From NCBI GenBank assembly GCA_002348385.1, contig DEBD01000013.1:163931-227930 (forward strand): a DNA stretch of 64,000 bases, given 5' to 3'. A program made the position numbers and the translations under genes. Shown here piece after piece: positions 53,395 through 62,990 of this stretch. The notes under the pieces are model-generated. The model searched no databases. It saw nothing but the letters and a program-made list of their open reading frames with translations, and was not told the origin of the DNA. The DNA comes from Gammaproteobacteria bacterium UBA2965. GTDB taxonomy: Bacteria; Pseudomonadota; Gammaproteobacteria; Pseudomonadales; Azotimanducaceae. Within the stretch, counting starts at the first letter, position 1. The number at the start of each line of letters is the position of its first letter.

Positions 53395-54939
53395 ATGAGC
53401 ATGAACGGCGCGCAGAGTCTGGTCACCACCCTGGTGGATTGCGGGGTGGATGTCTGCTTCACCAATCCCGGCACCTCGGAGATGCACTTCGTTGCAGCCC
53501 TGGATATGGAAGATCGCATGCGCTGCGTGCTCGGTCTGTTCGAGGGCGTGGTGACCGGGGCCGCCGACGGCTACGCGCGTATGGCAGGCAAGCCGGCCTG
53601 TACGCTGCTACACCTGGGGCCCGGCCTCGGAAACGGACTGGCCAACCTGCACAATGCCCGCCGCGCATTCTCCCCCATGGTGAATGTGGTGGGCGAACAC
53701 GCCACCTACCATCGCGCGTTGGACGCGCCGCTCACCTCAGACATCGAAGGCATCGCCGCGCCGGTTTCCGGGTGGGTGAAAGTCAGCGAGCAACCCCAGC
53801 AGGTTGCTGCCGACGGTGCCGCTGCCGTGCAAGCCGCCTGGGGCCCACCTGGCCGGATCGCCACACTCATTCTGCCGGCGGATACCGCGTGGGAGGGTCC
53901 CGCCGAGCCGGCGCCTGCACTTGCCATCCCCAGCGCGCCGGCCGTGCCCGATGCATCCGTCGAGCAAGCCATCAGCGCTTTGCGCAGCGGCGAACTCTGC
54001 GCCTTTCTGATCAGTGGCAATGGCACCACCCAGCGGGGGCTCAACCTGATCGATCAGATTACGCGCGCCACCGGCGCGCGGGTGTTCGCGGACACCTTCG
54101 TACCTCATATTGCCGGTGGCGTTGGGGTGCCAGCCGTCGCCCGCCTGCCCTACTTCGCCGAGCAAGCCGAAGAGGCCCTGGCAGGCGTGCGCCACCTGAT
54201 CCTAGTCGACACCAAAGCGCCGGTGAGCTTTTTTGCCTACCCCGGGCGCGCCAGCGAGCTGACCCCCGAAGGCGCCAAAGTGGTTCAGCTCAGTCACATT
54301 GGCGACGACAGTCTGCCCGCGCTGGAGGCGCTGCTGGATGCCGTGGGTACTCCGGAGGGCACAGCACTGCAAGCCGAACGCCCACGGCTGGCTACCGGCG
54401 ATCTCACCCCCGGCGCGGTGGCTCAATCCCTAGCCGCATTGCTCCCCGAGCAGGCCGTGCTGGTGAACGAATCTGCCACTTCGGGCGGCGCACTACCGGG
54501 TTTTCTGGCAGCCAGCCCGCAGCACGAGATGCTGAATCTCACCGGGGGCGCTATCGGTATGGGGCTCCCCGCAGCACTGGGCGCAGCAGTGGCCACCCCG
54601 GGGCGACGCACGGTGGCCTTGCAGGCCGATGGAAGCGCCATGTACACGATTCAGGCGTTGTGGAGCATTGCACGGGAAGGCCTAGACGTGACCACGATCA
54701 TATTCGCAAACCGCAAATACGCTATTCTGCAGATGGAGTTTATGCGTGTGGGCGCCCAAAATCCGGGGCCCAAAGCCATGGACATGCTGGACCTGTCGAG
54801 GCCGGACCTGAATTTCGTGGATCTGGCCAAAGGGATGGGCATGCCGGGCATGCAGGCCAGGGACGCGGCCTCTTTCAACGCCGCGCTTGCCGAGAGCTTT
54901 GCCACCCCCGGCCCCTACCTTATCGAAGCACTGGTCTAG
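53395..54939 (+). CDS. ThDP-dependent enzyme, acetolactate synthase large subunit-like
   Basis: The 514-residue protein has the three-domain ThDP fold: N-terminal FTNPGTSEMHFV and GLFEGVVTGAADGYARM (with the catalytic Glu), a central domain, and a C-terminal domain with the ThDP/Mg motif starting ADGSAMYTIQALW and ending at Asn in IIFANRKY. It resembles short acetolactate synthase or benzoylformate decarboxylase-like proteins, not the biosynthetic IlvB with its regulatory IlvH. No small subunit gene is near. The substrate cannot be told. ATG 53395 and the in-frame ATG 53401 are both possible starts. Confidence 0.82.
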   Translation: MSMNGAQSLVTTLVDCGVDVCFTNPGTSEMHFVAALDMEDRMRCVLGLFEGVVTGAADGYARMAGKPACTLLHLGPGLGNGLANLHNARRAFSPMVNVVGEHATYHRALDAPLTSDIEGIAAPVSGWVKVSEQPQQVAADGAAAVQAAWGPPGRIATLILPADTAWEGPAEPAPALAIPSAPAVPDASVEQAISALRSGELCAFLISGNGTTQRGLNLIDQITRATGARVFADTFVPHIAGGVGVPAVARLPYFAEQAEEALAGVRHLILVDTKAPVSFFAYPGRASELTPEGAKVVQLSHIGDDSLPALEALLDAVGTPEGTALQAERPRLATGDLTPGAVAQSLAALLPEQAVLVNESATSGGALPGFLAASPQHEMLNLTGGAIGMGLPAALGAAVATPGRRTVALQADGSAMYTIQALWSIAREGLDVTTIIFANRKYAILQMEFMRVGAQNPGPKAMDMLDLSRPDLNFVDLAKGMGMPGMQARDAASFNAALAESFATPGPYLIEALV

Positions 54940-54992
54940 ATCGAGGTGTTCGCCTCGGGCCTGTCCGGCGCGCACTGGTTAAGGAGCGAGCG

Positions 54993-56321
54993 GTGAAGAT
55001 CACGATGTTCGGTACTGGCTATGTTGGCTTGGTGACCGGGACCTGTTTTGCAGAGATGGGCAACGACGTGCTCTGCGTAGACGTGAACGGCGCCAAGGTT
55101 CGAGATCTCCAGGCCGGCAAAATTCCCATCTTCGAGCCCGGTCTCGAGCAGATGGTGCACACCAACTCCGTCGCCCGGCGGTTGCGCTTTAGCACGGATC
55201 CGGAAGAAGGCGTAGAACACGGCGCCGTCATATTCATTGCCGTGGGCACGCCGTCGGACGAAGACGGGTCTGCCGACCTCCAATACGTACTTGATGTGGC
55301 CCGAACCATCGGCACACACATGAACGAAGCCAAAGTGGTGGTGGACAAATCCACGGTGCCAGTGGGCACCGCCGACCAGGTGAGTGCCGCGATTGCACGG
55401 GTGCTTGACGAACGCGGCACCGATCTCCAGTTCGATGTGGTTTCAAATCCCGAGTTTCTCAAGGAAGGCGCGGCAATCAACGACTTCATGAAGCCCGACC
55501 GGATTGTGATCGGCACCGCCAATAACCGTTCGTTTGCCACCATGGAAGCGCTGTATGCGCCCTTCAACCGCAATCACGACAAAATCGTGCAGATGGACGT
55601 ACGTTCCGCCGAACTCACCAAATATGCGGCCAATGTCATGCTCGCCACCCGTATCAGCCTTATGAACGAGCTGGCCAACATCGCCGACCACCTGGGCGCA
55701 GACATCGAAGCGGTGAGGCGCGGTATCGGAACGGACCCACGCATCGGCTACCACTTCATTTACGCCGGTGCCGGTTACGGAGGCTCCTGTTTTCCCAAGG
55801 ACGTCAAGGCGCTCATTCATACCGCTGACGAGGTGGGCTACAACGCCGCCATCGTCAGCAGCGTTGAAGCGGTTAATGAGAACCAAAAAAGTGTTTTATT
55901 TCAAAAACTTAATAATCATTTTCGAGGTGATTTAAAAGGACTCACCATCGCCCTGTGGGGACTCGCCTTCAAGCCCAACACCGACGACATGCGCGAGGCG
56001 CCCAGCCGCACCATGATGGAGCTGCTGTTCGAAGCGGGAGCGAATGTCAGAGCCTACGACCCGGCAGCCGGCGCAGAAGCACAGAGATTGTTCGGGGATC
56101 ACCCTAATCTGCAATTGTGCGGCGCTCGCGATGAGACCCTGGAAGGAGCAGACGCACTGGTAGTGGTCACCGAATGGAACGAATTCCGTAGTCCTGACCT
56201 GCTGGAGGTGAAGCGTCGCTTGAAGTCGCCGGTAGTGTTCGACGGTCGCAACGTTTACGACCCGGATTACCTGCGCCAGTTGGGCTTCACCTATTACGGG
56301 ATCGGTCGCGCTAACGGCTAG
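54993..56321 (+). CDS. ugd: UDP-glucose 6-dehydrogenase
   Basis: The 442-residue protein has the Rossmann motif FGTGYVGLVTG, STVPVGTAD (about 112-120), NPEFLKEGAAINDF and the catalytic Cys in GYGGSCFPKD (about 266). The C-terminal domain has GLAFKPNTDDMREAPS. It makes UDP-glucuronate, a likely precursor for the EPS. The start is GTG 54993 after an AAGGAG site. The reading frame is open far upstream to 53439 only because it runs in another frame of the ThDP gene. A segment at 55872-55940 is unusually AT-rich. Confidence 0.93.
   Translation: MKITMFGTGYVGLVTGTCFAEMGNDVLCVDVNGAKVRDLQAGKIPIFEPGLEQMVHTNSVARRLRFSTDPEEGVEHGAVIFIAVGTPSDEDGSADLQYVLDVARTIGTHMNEAKVVVDKSTVPVGTADQVSAAIARVLDERGTDLQFDVVSNPEFLKEGAAINDFMKPDRIVIGTANNRSFATMEALYAPFNRNHDKIVQMDVRSAELTKYAANVMLATRISLMNELANIADHLGADIEAVRRGIGTDPRIGYHFIYAGAGYGGSCFPKDVKALIHTADEVGYNAAIVSSVEAVNENQKSVLFQKLNNHFRGDLKGLTIALWGLAFKPNTDDMREAPSRTMMELLFEAGANVRAYDPAAGAEAQRLFGDHPNLQLCGARDETLEGADALVVVTEWNEFRSPDLLEVKRRLKSPVVFDGRNVYDPDYLRQLGFTYYGIGRANG
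55872..55940 (+). other. AT-rich codon island inside ugd
   Basis: A stretch of about 70 bases uses AAA, TTA, AAT, CTT and CAA codons in a gene that otherwise prefers GC-ending codons. The protein text (QKSVLFQKLNNHFRGDLKG) is normal for the family. It is like the island in sppA. Confidence 0.6.
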
Positions 56322-56364
56322 CTCCTATGGCAGCCCCAGATAGTTCTGATTGGGACACATCCCC

Positions 56365-56393
56365 TTGATACTGTAAATTTATACAGTTATTCT
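56365..56393 (+). promoter_or_regulatory. SOS promoter of imuA-imuB-dnaE2
   Basis: A -35 element TTGATA (56365-56370) and a -10 element TATTCT (56388-56393) are separated by exactly 17 bp. The spacer is almost wholly filled by a LexA box (56371-56386), so LexA would block RNA polymerase. Transcription should start near 56400. Confidence 0.8.
56371..56386 (+). promoter_or_regulatory. LexA box 1
   Basis: CTGTAAATTTATACAG matches the gammaproteobacterial LexA consensus CTGT-N8-ACAG with perfect outer arms. It lies between the -35 and -10 elements of the promoter. Confidence 0.9.
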
Positions 56394-56402
56394 GACCGAC
56401 CC

Positions 56403-56418
56403 CTGTATAAAAACACAG
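56403..56418 (+). promoter_or_regulatory. LexA box 2
   Basis: CTGTATAAAAACACAG is a second CTGT-N8-ACAG site, centred 32 bp (three helical turns) after box 1 and ending four bases before the ATG of imuA. The spacing would allow two LexA dimers on one face of the DNA. Confidence 0.85.
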
Positions 56419-56422
56419 TATT

Positions 56423-57250
56423 ATGGGTCAGAAAGCCACCACTTCCATTGAGAGCTCTTCCACCACTACCGCTTGCGTCTCAAACGGCGCATCTGAACTG
56501 CTGCAGCACCCTGATCTGTGGCGTGCCCAGCAACTGTTCGAAAAGCATTCGCCACCACCAGCGCAACCGACGGGTTTCGCGGCGCTGGATGCGCATCTGC
56601 ACGGCGGTGGCTGGCCGAGGGCCGGGCTGGGCGAGTTTCTCCTGCACACGCTGGGCATCGGTGAGCTGCGCTTGCTGGCTCCTGCGTTGGCCGCACTCAG
56701 TCAGTCCGAGACGCGCTGGGTAGGCTGGGTAAACCCACCGTTCATCCCTTATGCGCCGGCCCTGGAGGCTTTGGGCATCGACGCCGCGAAAATGCTACTG
56801 ATCCACCCGAAAAACCACAAAGATGCACTGTGGGCATTGGAGCAAGCAAGCAGATCCGGCACCTGCAGTGTAGTCATGGCCTGGCTGGACGAAGCAAAGC
56901 TGAAGCTCAAGGACACGCGCCGCCTGCAGCTGGCCGCCAAACAGGGAAATACTTTCGTTTGTTTGTTTCGCCCTCACGCCGCCGCCGATCAGAATTCCAT
57001 GGCCGAGCTACGCTTCCAGATCATGGCCCCCAAACCAGGCGAGCTCACGGTTTGCATCAAGAAGCGGCGCAACGGCTGGCCGATGCAGGATTTGCATCTG
57101 GACCTTTCCAACGACCTGGTGCCTGAGGCTGTGAGCGAGCAGATCGACTTGTGGCGCAGCTTCCGTCGTCGCCGGCTGGAGTCCGACGAGTATTCGGGCG
57201 TGCCCCAGAGGCCGCCTGGTCTCGCGGTCGCGCATCCGGCAACCCATTGA
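56423..57250 (+). CDS. imuA: SOS mutagenesis protein ImuA
   Basis: The 275-residue protein is a RecA/SulA-like member of the damage-induced mutasome. Family marks are TGFAALDAHLHGGGWPRAGLGE (about 50-71), GIGELRLLAPALAAL, NPPFIPYAPALEALGI and RRLQLAAKQGN. It lacks a working Walker A, as is usual. It helps recruit ImuB and DnaE2 for translesion synthesis. The ATG sits right after LexA box 2 and has no clear Shine-Dalgarno, so the leader is very short. imuB begins directly after its TGA. Confidence 0.9.
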   Translation: MGQKATTSIESSSTTTACVSNGASELLQHPDLWRAQQLFEKHSPPPAQPTGFAALDAHLHGGGWPRAGLGEFLLHTLGIGELRLLAPALAALSQSETRWVGWVNPPFIPYAPALEALGIDAAKMLLIHPKNHKDALWALEQASRSGTCSVVMAWLDEAKLKLKDTRRLQLAAKQGNTFVCLFRPHAAADQNSMAELRFQIMAPKPGELTVCIKKRRNGWPMQDLHLDLSNDLVPEAVSEQIDLWRSFRRRRLESDEYSGVPQRPPGLAVAHPATH

Positions 57251-58693
57251 ATGCTCTGGTTGGGGGTACATCTGCCGGATTTCGGGCTGGAAATCTTCAC
57301 CCGTGAAGCGACCCCACAGGCTCATGCCGTCACTTCCCACCTGTCTGCCCACACAAGCCCCCGCATCCTGCTGCAGGAAAACCGTGTGGTTTTGCGCAAC
57401 CAGGCTGCCGCTCAGGCCGGTATCTCACTGGGCACCACGCTGGCCACTGCACACAGCATTGCGCCTGATCTCACACACCACCATCGCAACACCGCTTTGG
57501 AGCATGCCAGGCTGCAATTGCTGGCTGAGACCCTCTATCAGTTCACCTCCCAGGTGAGCCTGCAGCCACCCAACGGCGTGCTGTTGGAGATCAGTGGCAG
57601 CCTGCGACTGTTTGGTACAACCATCGATTTGAGCAACCGGGTACGGCTTCAATGTGAGGCACTCGGCCACCGGGCTCTGATCAGCATGGACAAGACTCCC
57701 CTGGCTGCCCTGCTGCTGGCTCGCTCTCAAGCCAGCCGCATCGACGGTGTCAGCCTGCATCAGGTGCAATGGCCCGCAAGCATCCCGCCAGGCATGACAG
57801 AACAACTTGCCAATATGGGCATTCACACACTGGGAGCGCTGCTGAAACTGCCACAAGGCGAGCTGGCTCACCGTTTCGGCGTGGCACTGACCGACTTCCT
57901 GTCTAGGTTGTCTGGCGAGCGTCCCGATCCGCAAAGCGCCATTGAGCCCAGTGAGACATTCATCTCTGCCTTGCACCTGCCCAACCCCATCAACAGCAAA
58001 GATGCTCTGCGCTTCCCCATGTCGCGGCTGCTGGGGGAACTGCAGGCATGGCTCGTGGGGCGGCAGCTGGGTGCCGAGCGGACACGCTGGTGCTTCACAT
58101 CCGGCAACGGCCGAACAGCCAGCTTCGAAGTGGCTTTATCAGCCGCGCAACAACGGCGTGATGCCTTCCTGGAACTCACGTGCCTGAAGCTCGAGGGAGC
58201 AGATCTGCCGGACGACGTGCTCAACCTGGAACTCAAAGCGGATGCCCTTGCACCCTGGCTGCCGGCAAACACCAGTCTTTTCGGTGAAGGTAGTAGCGGA
58301 CAATCCAGCCTTGGGGAGCTGCTCAATCACCTGCGCGCGCGCATGGGCGAACGTTCCTGCTCGGGAGTACGGTCCGCAACCAGCCATCCTCCTGAACATG
58401 CCTGGCTCACGGTACCGCCAGACGACATGCTCGGTCTGGCTCAAAAGGCCGGCAAAGCGGCTGAGCACGCCCTGCCGAAAGCGCCCACACGCCCGCTCTG
58501 GCTGTTCGACCCTGCCAAGCCCATCGATCCCGATGCGCTCGTCATCCTGCGCGGGCCCGAGCGAATTCAGGGGGCATGGTGGGATAGTTTCATCCAGCGC
58601 GACTACTACGTAGCCAGACACAAGAATGGCGCCGAGTGTTGGGCCTATGTAGACCAGCACCGGCATTGGTATCTGCACGGCTACTTTGCCTGA
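57251..58693 (+). CDS. imuB: Y-family DNA polymerase-like protein ImuB
   Basis: The 480-residue protein has the Y-family shape but lacks the catalytic acidic residues: the start reads LWLGVHLPDFGLEIF where active polymerases have a DxD-type metal motif. An HhH-like LPQGELAHRFG segment lies near residue 200 and the C-terminus is long and helical. ImuB is a scaffold that links the beta clamp to DnaE2. It begins immediately after the imuA stop and ends with TGATG overlap with dnaE2, so the cassette is translated as a unit. Confidence 0.92.
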   Translation: MLWLGVHLPDFGLEIFTREATPQAHAVTSHLSAHTSPRILLQENRVVLRNQAAAQAGISLGTTLATAHSIAPDLTHHHRNTALEHARLQLLAETLYQFTSQVSLQPPNGVLLEISGSLRLFGTTIDLSNRVRLQCEALGHRALISMDKTPLAALLLARSQASRIDGVSLHQVQWPASIPPGMTEQLANMGIHTLGALLKLPQGELAHRFGVALTDFLSRLSGERPDPQSAIEPSETFISALHLPNPINSKDALRFPMSRLLGELQAWLVGRQLGAERTRWCFTSGNGRTASFEVALSAAQQRRDAFLELTCLKLEGADLPDDVLNLELKADALAPWLPANTSLFGEGSSGQSSLGELLNHLRARMGERSCSGVRSATSHPPEHAWLTVPPDDMLGLAQKAGKAAEHALPKAPTRPLWLFDPAKPIDPDALVILRGPERIQGAWWDSFIQRDYYVARHKNGAECWAYVDQHRHWYLHGYFA

Positions 58694-61600
58694 TGCACAC
58701 ACCAGCAGACAACTTCGCCAACAGCCACGCTGGCGAGTTCGCCGAGTTGCACTGCTTGAGCAACTACAGTTTTTTACGTGGAGCTTCGCATCCCGAAGAA
58801 ATCGTCAAGCAGGCGGTTGAACTTGGCTACAGTGCCATCGCCATTACAGACGAATGCTCGTTTGCCGGCCTGGTCAAAGCCCACATGGCTGCAAAATCCT
58901 TCGGCATCAAGCTGATCGCAGGCGCGGAGTTCAACCTGCAGGAGGGCTTCAGGCTTATCCTGCTGGCACCTAACCGCAGCGCTTACGGGCAGTTGTCGGC
59001 ACTCATCACCAAGCTGCGCCGTCGATCACCCAAGGGGGAATACATTGCGAGCATCAGCGACTTCAATTGGGGGGTCGATGAGTGTCTGGCATTGTGGGTG
59101 CCTGCGGCTGCTAGTGGCATCGGCACACTCATGGAGGAAGGCAGGCGCCTGAAAACACTATGGTCCAGGCTGTGGATCGCACTGGAGTTGTTTCACGAAG
59201 CACAGGATCTGGACAAAACGGCCAACGCCCTCACCCTCTCCATGCGCCTGGATCTTCCCATTGTCGCCTGCAACGACGTGCATGCTCACGAAGCCGCACG
59301 ACAGCCCCTGCAAGACGTGCTCACGGCCATCCGCTTGAAGACCAGCGTTGAGGCGCTTGGTACAGCGACATTCGGCAATGCCGAGCGCTGCCTGCGGCCC
59401 ATTGCTGCCTTAGCCAAGCTCTATCCGCAGGAAATGCTGCAGGAGAGCGTGCGGATAGCCGAGCTATGCACGTTTTCCATGGATGGGCTGCGCTATGAAT
59501 ATCCCGAAGAACTGGTACCACCGCATCTGACCCCCACCGAATTCTTGCGCCAGCTCACCCTTGCCGGTGCTGCTGAACGCTGGCCCGATGGCATTGCGCA
59601 GGAAACCCTGACACTCATTGAAAAGGAACTGGTACTGATTCGTGAGATGCGCTACGAGCACTACTTCCTGACCGTGCAGGACATTGTTCAGTTCGCGCGC
59701 AGCCAGGAAATTCTGTGTCAGGGCAGAGGTTCTGCAGCGAACTCCGCTGTCTGCTACTGCCTGCACATCACCGAGGTCGATCCCGCTCGCATGCATCTCT
59801 TGTTCGAGCGGTTCGTGTCCAAAGAGCGCGACGAACCCCCGGACATCGACGTGGACTTCGAACATGAACGGCGCGAAGAGGTCATCCAGTACATCTACAA
59901 ACGTTACGGGCGCGATCGTGCCGCACTGGCGGCCACGCTGATCACCTATCGCCCGAAGAGCGCCATTCGTGACGTGGGCAAAGCATTAGGAATGGATCTC
60001 GACCTGCTTGATCTGCTGGCCAAGTCGCTGGCCTGGTGGGACAAACGCGAGGTGTTAAATCAACGCCTGGAGGCGGCCGGCCTCGACCCGAAGAGCAAGC
60101 GCGTGGAGCAATTCCTATTCTTCATCAACCAGATACTCGGGTTTCCCCGCCATCTGTCCCAGCACGTGGGTGGATTTGTCATCTCCCAGGGGCCCTTGGC
60201 ACAGCTGGTGCCGGTAGAAAATGCAGCCATGGAGGACCGCACGGTCATCCAATGGGACAAAGACGATCTGGAAGCGCTCGGACTTTTGAAGATAGATGTG
60301 CTCGGTTTGGGCATGCTCACTGCCATTCGCAAAACGCTCAGCGTGCTCAACGCCCATCGCGGCACGTCTCTGACGGTAGCCGCCATTCCCCCCGAAGACC
60401 CTGAAACCTACGCCATGCTGCAAAAGGGCGACAGCGTTGGCGTGTTCCAGGTCGAGTCCCGGGCGCAGATGGCCATGTTGCCGCGATTGCGCCCAAAGCA
60501 TTTTTACGACCTGGTCATCGAGGTGGCCATCGTGCGTCCTGGCCCCATTCAAGGCGATATGGTGCATCCCTATCTGCGCCGTCGACAGGGCCTCGAGCCC
60601 GTAGAGTATTCCAACGATGCGGTGCGCGCTGTGCTTGAACGCACCCTGGGCGTACCCATCTTTCAGGAGCAGGTGATAGAACTCGCCATGGTGGCCGCTG
60701 GATTCAGCGGCGGCGAAGCCGACCAGCTACGCCGGGCTATGGCGGCCTGGAAGCGGCGTGGGGGGCTGAAACATTTTGAGCAGAAGCTCATCGACGGCAT
60801 GCTCGAACGCGGCCACGATCGGGAGTTTGCAGAACGTGTATTCAAGCAGATCCAAGGGTTTGGCGAATACGGCTTCCCCGAATCACATGCAGCCAGCTTT
60901 GCACTGCTGGTCTACGTTTCCGCCTGGCTCAAGCACCACGAGCCCGCGGCCTTTTACTGCGGCCTGTTAAACAGCCTGCCCATGGGGTTCTACTCCCCCT
61001 CCCAATTGATTCAGGATGCGCGCCGTCACCGCATCCGCGTGCTGGGTGTCGACGTGCAGGAAAGTCATTGGGAACATCGCCTGGTGGCCGATGGCGACAA
61101 TCCTCAGCCAGCCCTCAGGCTGGGTCTTCGGCTGGTGAAAGGGTTGAGCGAAGCAGACGGTTTGCGCATCGAGGCAGGCCGTCCGTTTCGCGACGCCGAA
61201 GACCTGGCCCGCCGCGCGAGCCTTAACCCTCGGGCGCTACGCTTCCTGGCCCGAGGCGGCGCATTGAAAACCCTGGTGGGCGACCGCTACCGATCCCACT
61301 GGGAGGTAGCGGCAGTCAAAGCCCCTCTTAGCCTGCAAGCAGGGGCTCAGCCACCCCCTCGTAATGCCGTGGCAGTCGCTGAAACCAAAGCCGCTTACGC
61401 GGCCCATCTGCCTCGCCCCACTCCGTCAGACGACATGTTCGACGACTACCGCTATTTGGGCCTGACCTTAGGGCCACATCCCATGCAGCTGCTGCGCAAC
61501 AACACGGCGCTGGCAGGCTATCACACCGCCGCCGACCTGGAAGGATTCCGGCATGGACAATTCGTCAAGGTCGCCGGGCTGGTAACCGGCCGGCAGCGTC

Positions 61601-61863
61601 CCGGGACGGCCACCGGCGTGCTGTTCGTTACCCTCGAAGACGAAACCGGCAACATCAACGTAGTGGTGTGGTCTTCGGTGCTGGAGCGATTTCGTGCAGC
61701 CTTGCTGCAAGGGCAACTGCTGCGCTTGAAAGGCAATGTAGAACGGGAAAAGGAGGTTATTCACGTGGTAGCAAGACACATCGAAGATGCCACCAGGATG
61801 CTGAGCCAACTCACCGAGCAAGGCCAACCCAAAACCTCATTTACGTCTCGGGACTTTAGGTAA
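58693..61863 (+). CDS. dnaE2: Error-prone DNA polymerase III alpha DnaE2
   Basis: The 1056-residue protein starts with a PHP domain (ELHCLSNYSFLRGASHPEE), then the polymerase core with CQGRGSAANSAVCYCLHIT and the catalytic DEPPDIDVDFEHERREEV aspartates, then FQEQVIELAMVAAGFSGGEAD and a C-terminal OB domain (about 960-1040). It performs translesion synthesis under SOS control. I start at ATG 58693, overlapping the imuB stop; the frame is open 57 bases further upstream inside imuB. The region just after its stop is AT-rich. Confidence 0.95.
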   Translation: MHTPADNFANSHAGEFAELHCLSNYSFLRGASHPEEIVKQAVELGYSAIAITDECSFAGLVKAHMAAKSFGIKLIAGAEFNLQEGFRLILLAPNRSAYGQLSALITKLRRRSPKGEYIASISDFNWGVDECLALWVPAAASGIGTLMEEGRRLKTLWSRLWIALELFHEAQDLDKTANALTLSMRLDLPIVACNDVHAHEAARQPLQDVLTAIRLKTSVEALGTATFGNAERCLRPIAALAKLYPQEMLQESVRIAELCTFSMDGLRYEYPEELVPPHLTPTEFLRQLTLAGAAERWPDGIAQETLTLIEKELVLIREMRYEHYFLTVQDIVQFARSQEILCQGRGSAANSAVCYCLHITEVDPARMHLLFERFVSKERDEPPDIDVDFEHERREEVIQYIYKRYGRDRAALAATLITYRPKSAIRDVGKALGMDLDLLDLLAKSLAWWDKREVLNQRLEAAGLDPKSKRVEQFLFFINQILGFPRHLSQHVGGFVISQGPLAQLVPVENAAMEDRTVIQWDKDDLEALGLLKIDVLGLGMLTAIRKTLSVLNAHRGTSLTVAAIPPEDPETYAMLQKGDSVGVFQVESRAQMAMLPRLRPKHFYDLVIEVAIVRPGPIQGDMVHPYLRRRQGLEPVEYSNDAVRAVLERTLGVPIFQEQVIELAMVAAGFSGGEADQLRRAMAAWKRRGGLKHFEQKLIDGMLERGHDREFAERVFKQIQGFGEYGFPESHAASFALLVYVSAWLKHHEPAAFYCGLLNSLPMGFYSPSQLIQDARRHRIRVLGVDVQESHWEHRLVADGDNPQPALRLGLRLVKGLSEADGLRIEAGRPFRDAEDLARRASLNPRALRFLARGGALKTLVGDRYRSHWEVAAVKAPLSLQAGAQPPPRNAVAVAETKAAYAAHLPRPTPSDDMFDDYRYLGLTLGPHPMQLLRNNTALAGYHTAADLEGFRHGQFVKVAGLVTGRQRPGTATGVLFVTLEDETGNINVVVWSSVLERFRAALLQGQLLRLKGNVEREKEVIHVVARHIEDATRMLSQLTEQGQPKTSFTSRDFR

Positions 61864-61886
61864 TAAACTATCTATAACTATATGTT

Positions 61887-62990
61887 TTAACTACTCTTAT
61901 TTGTCTTAGAAGCGCTATTTTCGCTCTCAATGAGCATTTCGAGCAATACGTGCATTACCGCAACCTCCTCCTGCAACCGAGTGATCTCTGGCTTAAGGCT
62001 ATGCCCCAGACCGTCTACCGCGCGTTCAAGCGCCGCTAATCGCTGCTGGACGTTGGCTTTGTCGAATATGGTTCGCGCCACCGTTTCCAACGGCCGATCC
62101 AGCTCGCGTTCCGGCTGCGCCTGAGGGCGCTCTGCTACCGCCTCCAGCTGCGCTGCCGGGCCAGTTCTGGACCCGGCGGCGAACTCGGCGCCGATTTCAT
62201 CAGCTACCGTGGTCACCACGCCCTGGTCGATGACGTTCCGGTCTTCGAGAAACGCAAACAGCAGCAGACGGTCGCACAGATTGTTGATGCGGCGCGGCAC
62301 GCCTTCGGTTTTCTCGAAAATGGTGGCAAACGCCTCTTCCGGAAACTGCGGGTTCTGCTCCCAACCCGCCAGCGACAGGCGATGCTGGATGTAGGTGCAC
62401 GTTTCTTCTTCGTCAAGCGGGTTGAGATGATAGGTGGCAATGACCCGCTGCCGCAGTTGCTCGAACCCTTCTGACAGCAAGGTAGTACGGAACTCCTGCT
62501 GACCCAGCAGAAACACCTGAACCAATGGCTCACCGTCGACCACAAAGTTAGACAGCATGCGCAGTTCTTCCACCGTTTGACCCGGCAGGTTCTGCGCTTC
62601 GTCTACCACCAGCAACACGCGCTGGCCCAGGCGCTTCTTAGCGGTGAAAAACTGCTCCAGCTCACGCAGCAGTTTCGCTTTGCTGGACGTCTCGATGTCC
62701 AGGCCGAAATTGGCCGCTACCAGCTGCAGCAGGTCGTTGCCCTGTAGCTGGGTGGTGACGATTGTGGCGACCAGCAGGTCCGTTTCATCCAGATCTTCCA
62801 GCAGGGTTTGCACGATGGTGGTTTTTCCCGTACCAACGTCGCCAGTGATCACAATAAAGCCGTCAGCCTGGCTCAAACCGTATTCCAGAAACGACAGCGC
62901 CCGGCGGTGCTCCTTACTCGGATAGAAAAAGGCTGCGTCTGGCGACAGCTGAAAGGGCTTAGCCTCTAGCCCGAAATGATCTTCATACAT
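61887..62990 (-). CDS. ExeA/XrtA-type AAA ATPase (second copy)
   Basis: The 367-residue protein opens with MYEDHFGLEAKPFQLSPDAAFFYPS and has Walker A GDVGTGKTT (about 50-58), Walker B LLVVDEAQNL (about 126-135) and EGVPRRINNLCDR. The C-terminal about 100 residues are linker-like and end in a coiled coil (LKPEITRLQEEVAVMHVLLEML). It is a paralogue of the ATPase at 17591-18598. Such ATPases mark XrtA/PEP-CTERM or capsule loci. It is divergent from a nucleotide-sugar dehydrogenase 290 bp away, so it probably belongs to another polysaccharide locus. Codons at its 3' end are unusually AT-rich. Confidence 0.85.
   Translation of the reverse strand: MYEDHFGLEAKPFQLSPDAAFFYPSKEHRRALSFLEYGLSQADGFIVITGDVGTGKTTIVQTLLEDLDETDLLVATIVTTQLQGNDLLQLVAANFGLDIETSSKAKLLRELEQFFTAKKRLGQRVLLVVDEAQNLPGQTVEELRMLSNFVVDGEPLVQVFLLGQQEFRTTLLSEGFEQLRQRVIATYHLNPLDEEETCTYIQHRLSLAGWEQNPQFPEEAFATIFEKTEGVPRRINNLCDRLLLFAFLEDRNVIDQGVVTTVADEIGAEFAAGSRTGPAAQLEAVAERPQAQPERELDRPLETVARTIFDKANVQQRLAALERAVDGLGHSLKPEITRLQEEVAVMHVLLEMLIESENSASKTNKSS

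Noticed and set aside
53439..54992. Upstream 518 codons of a very long open frame joined to ugd
   Set aside because: This part runs in another frame of the ThDP enzyme gene, is very rich in Arg and Gly, and shows no domain. ugd has its own GTG with an AAGGAG site at 54993.
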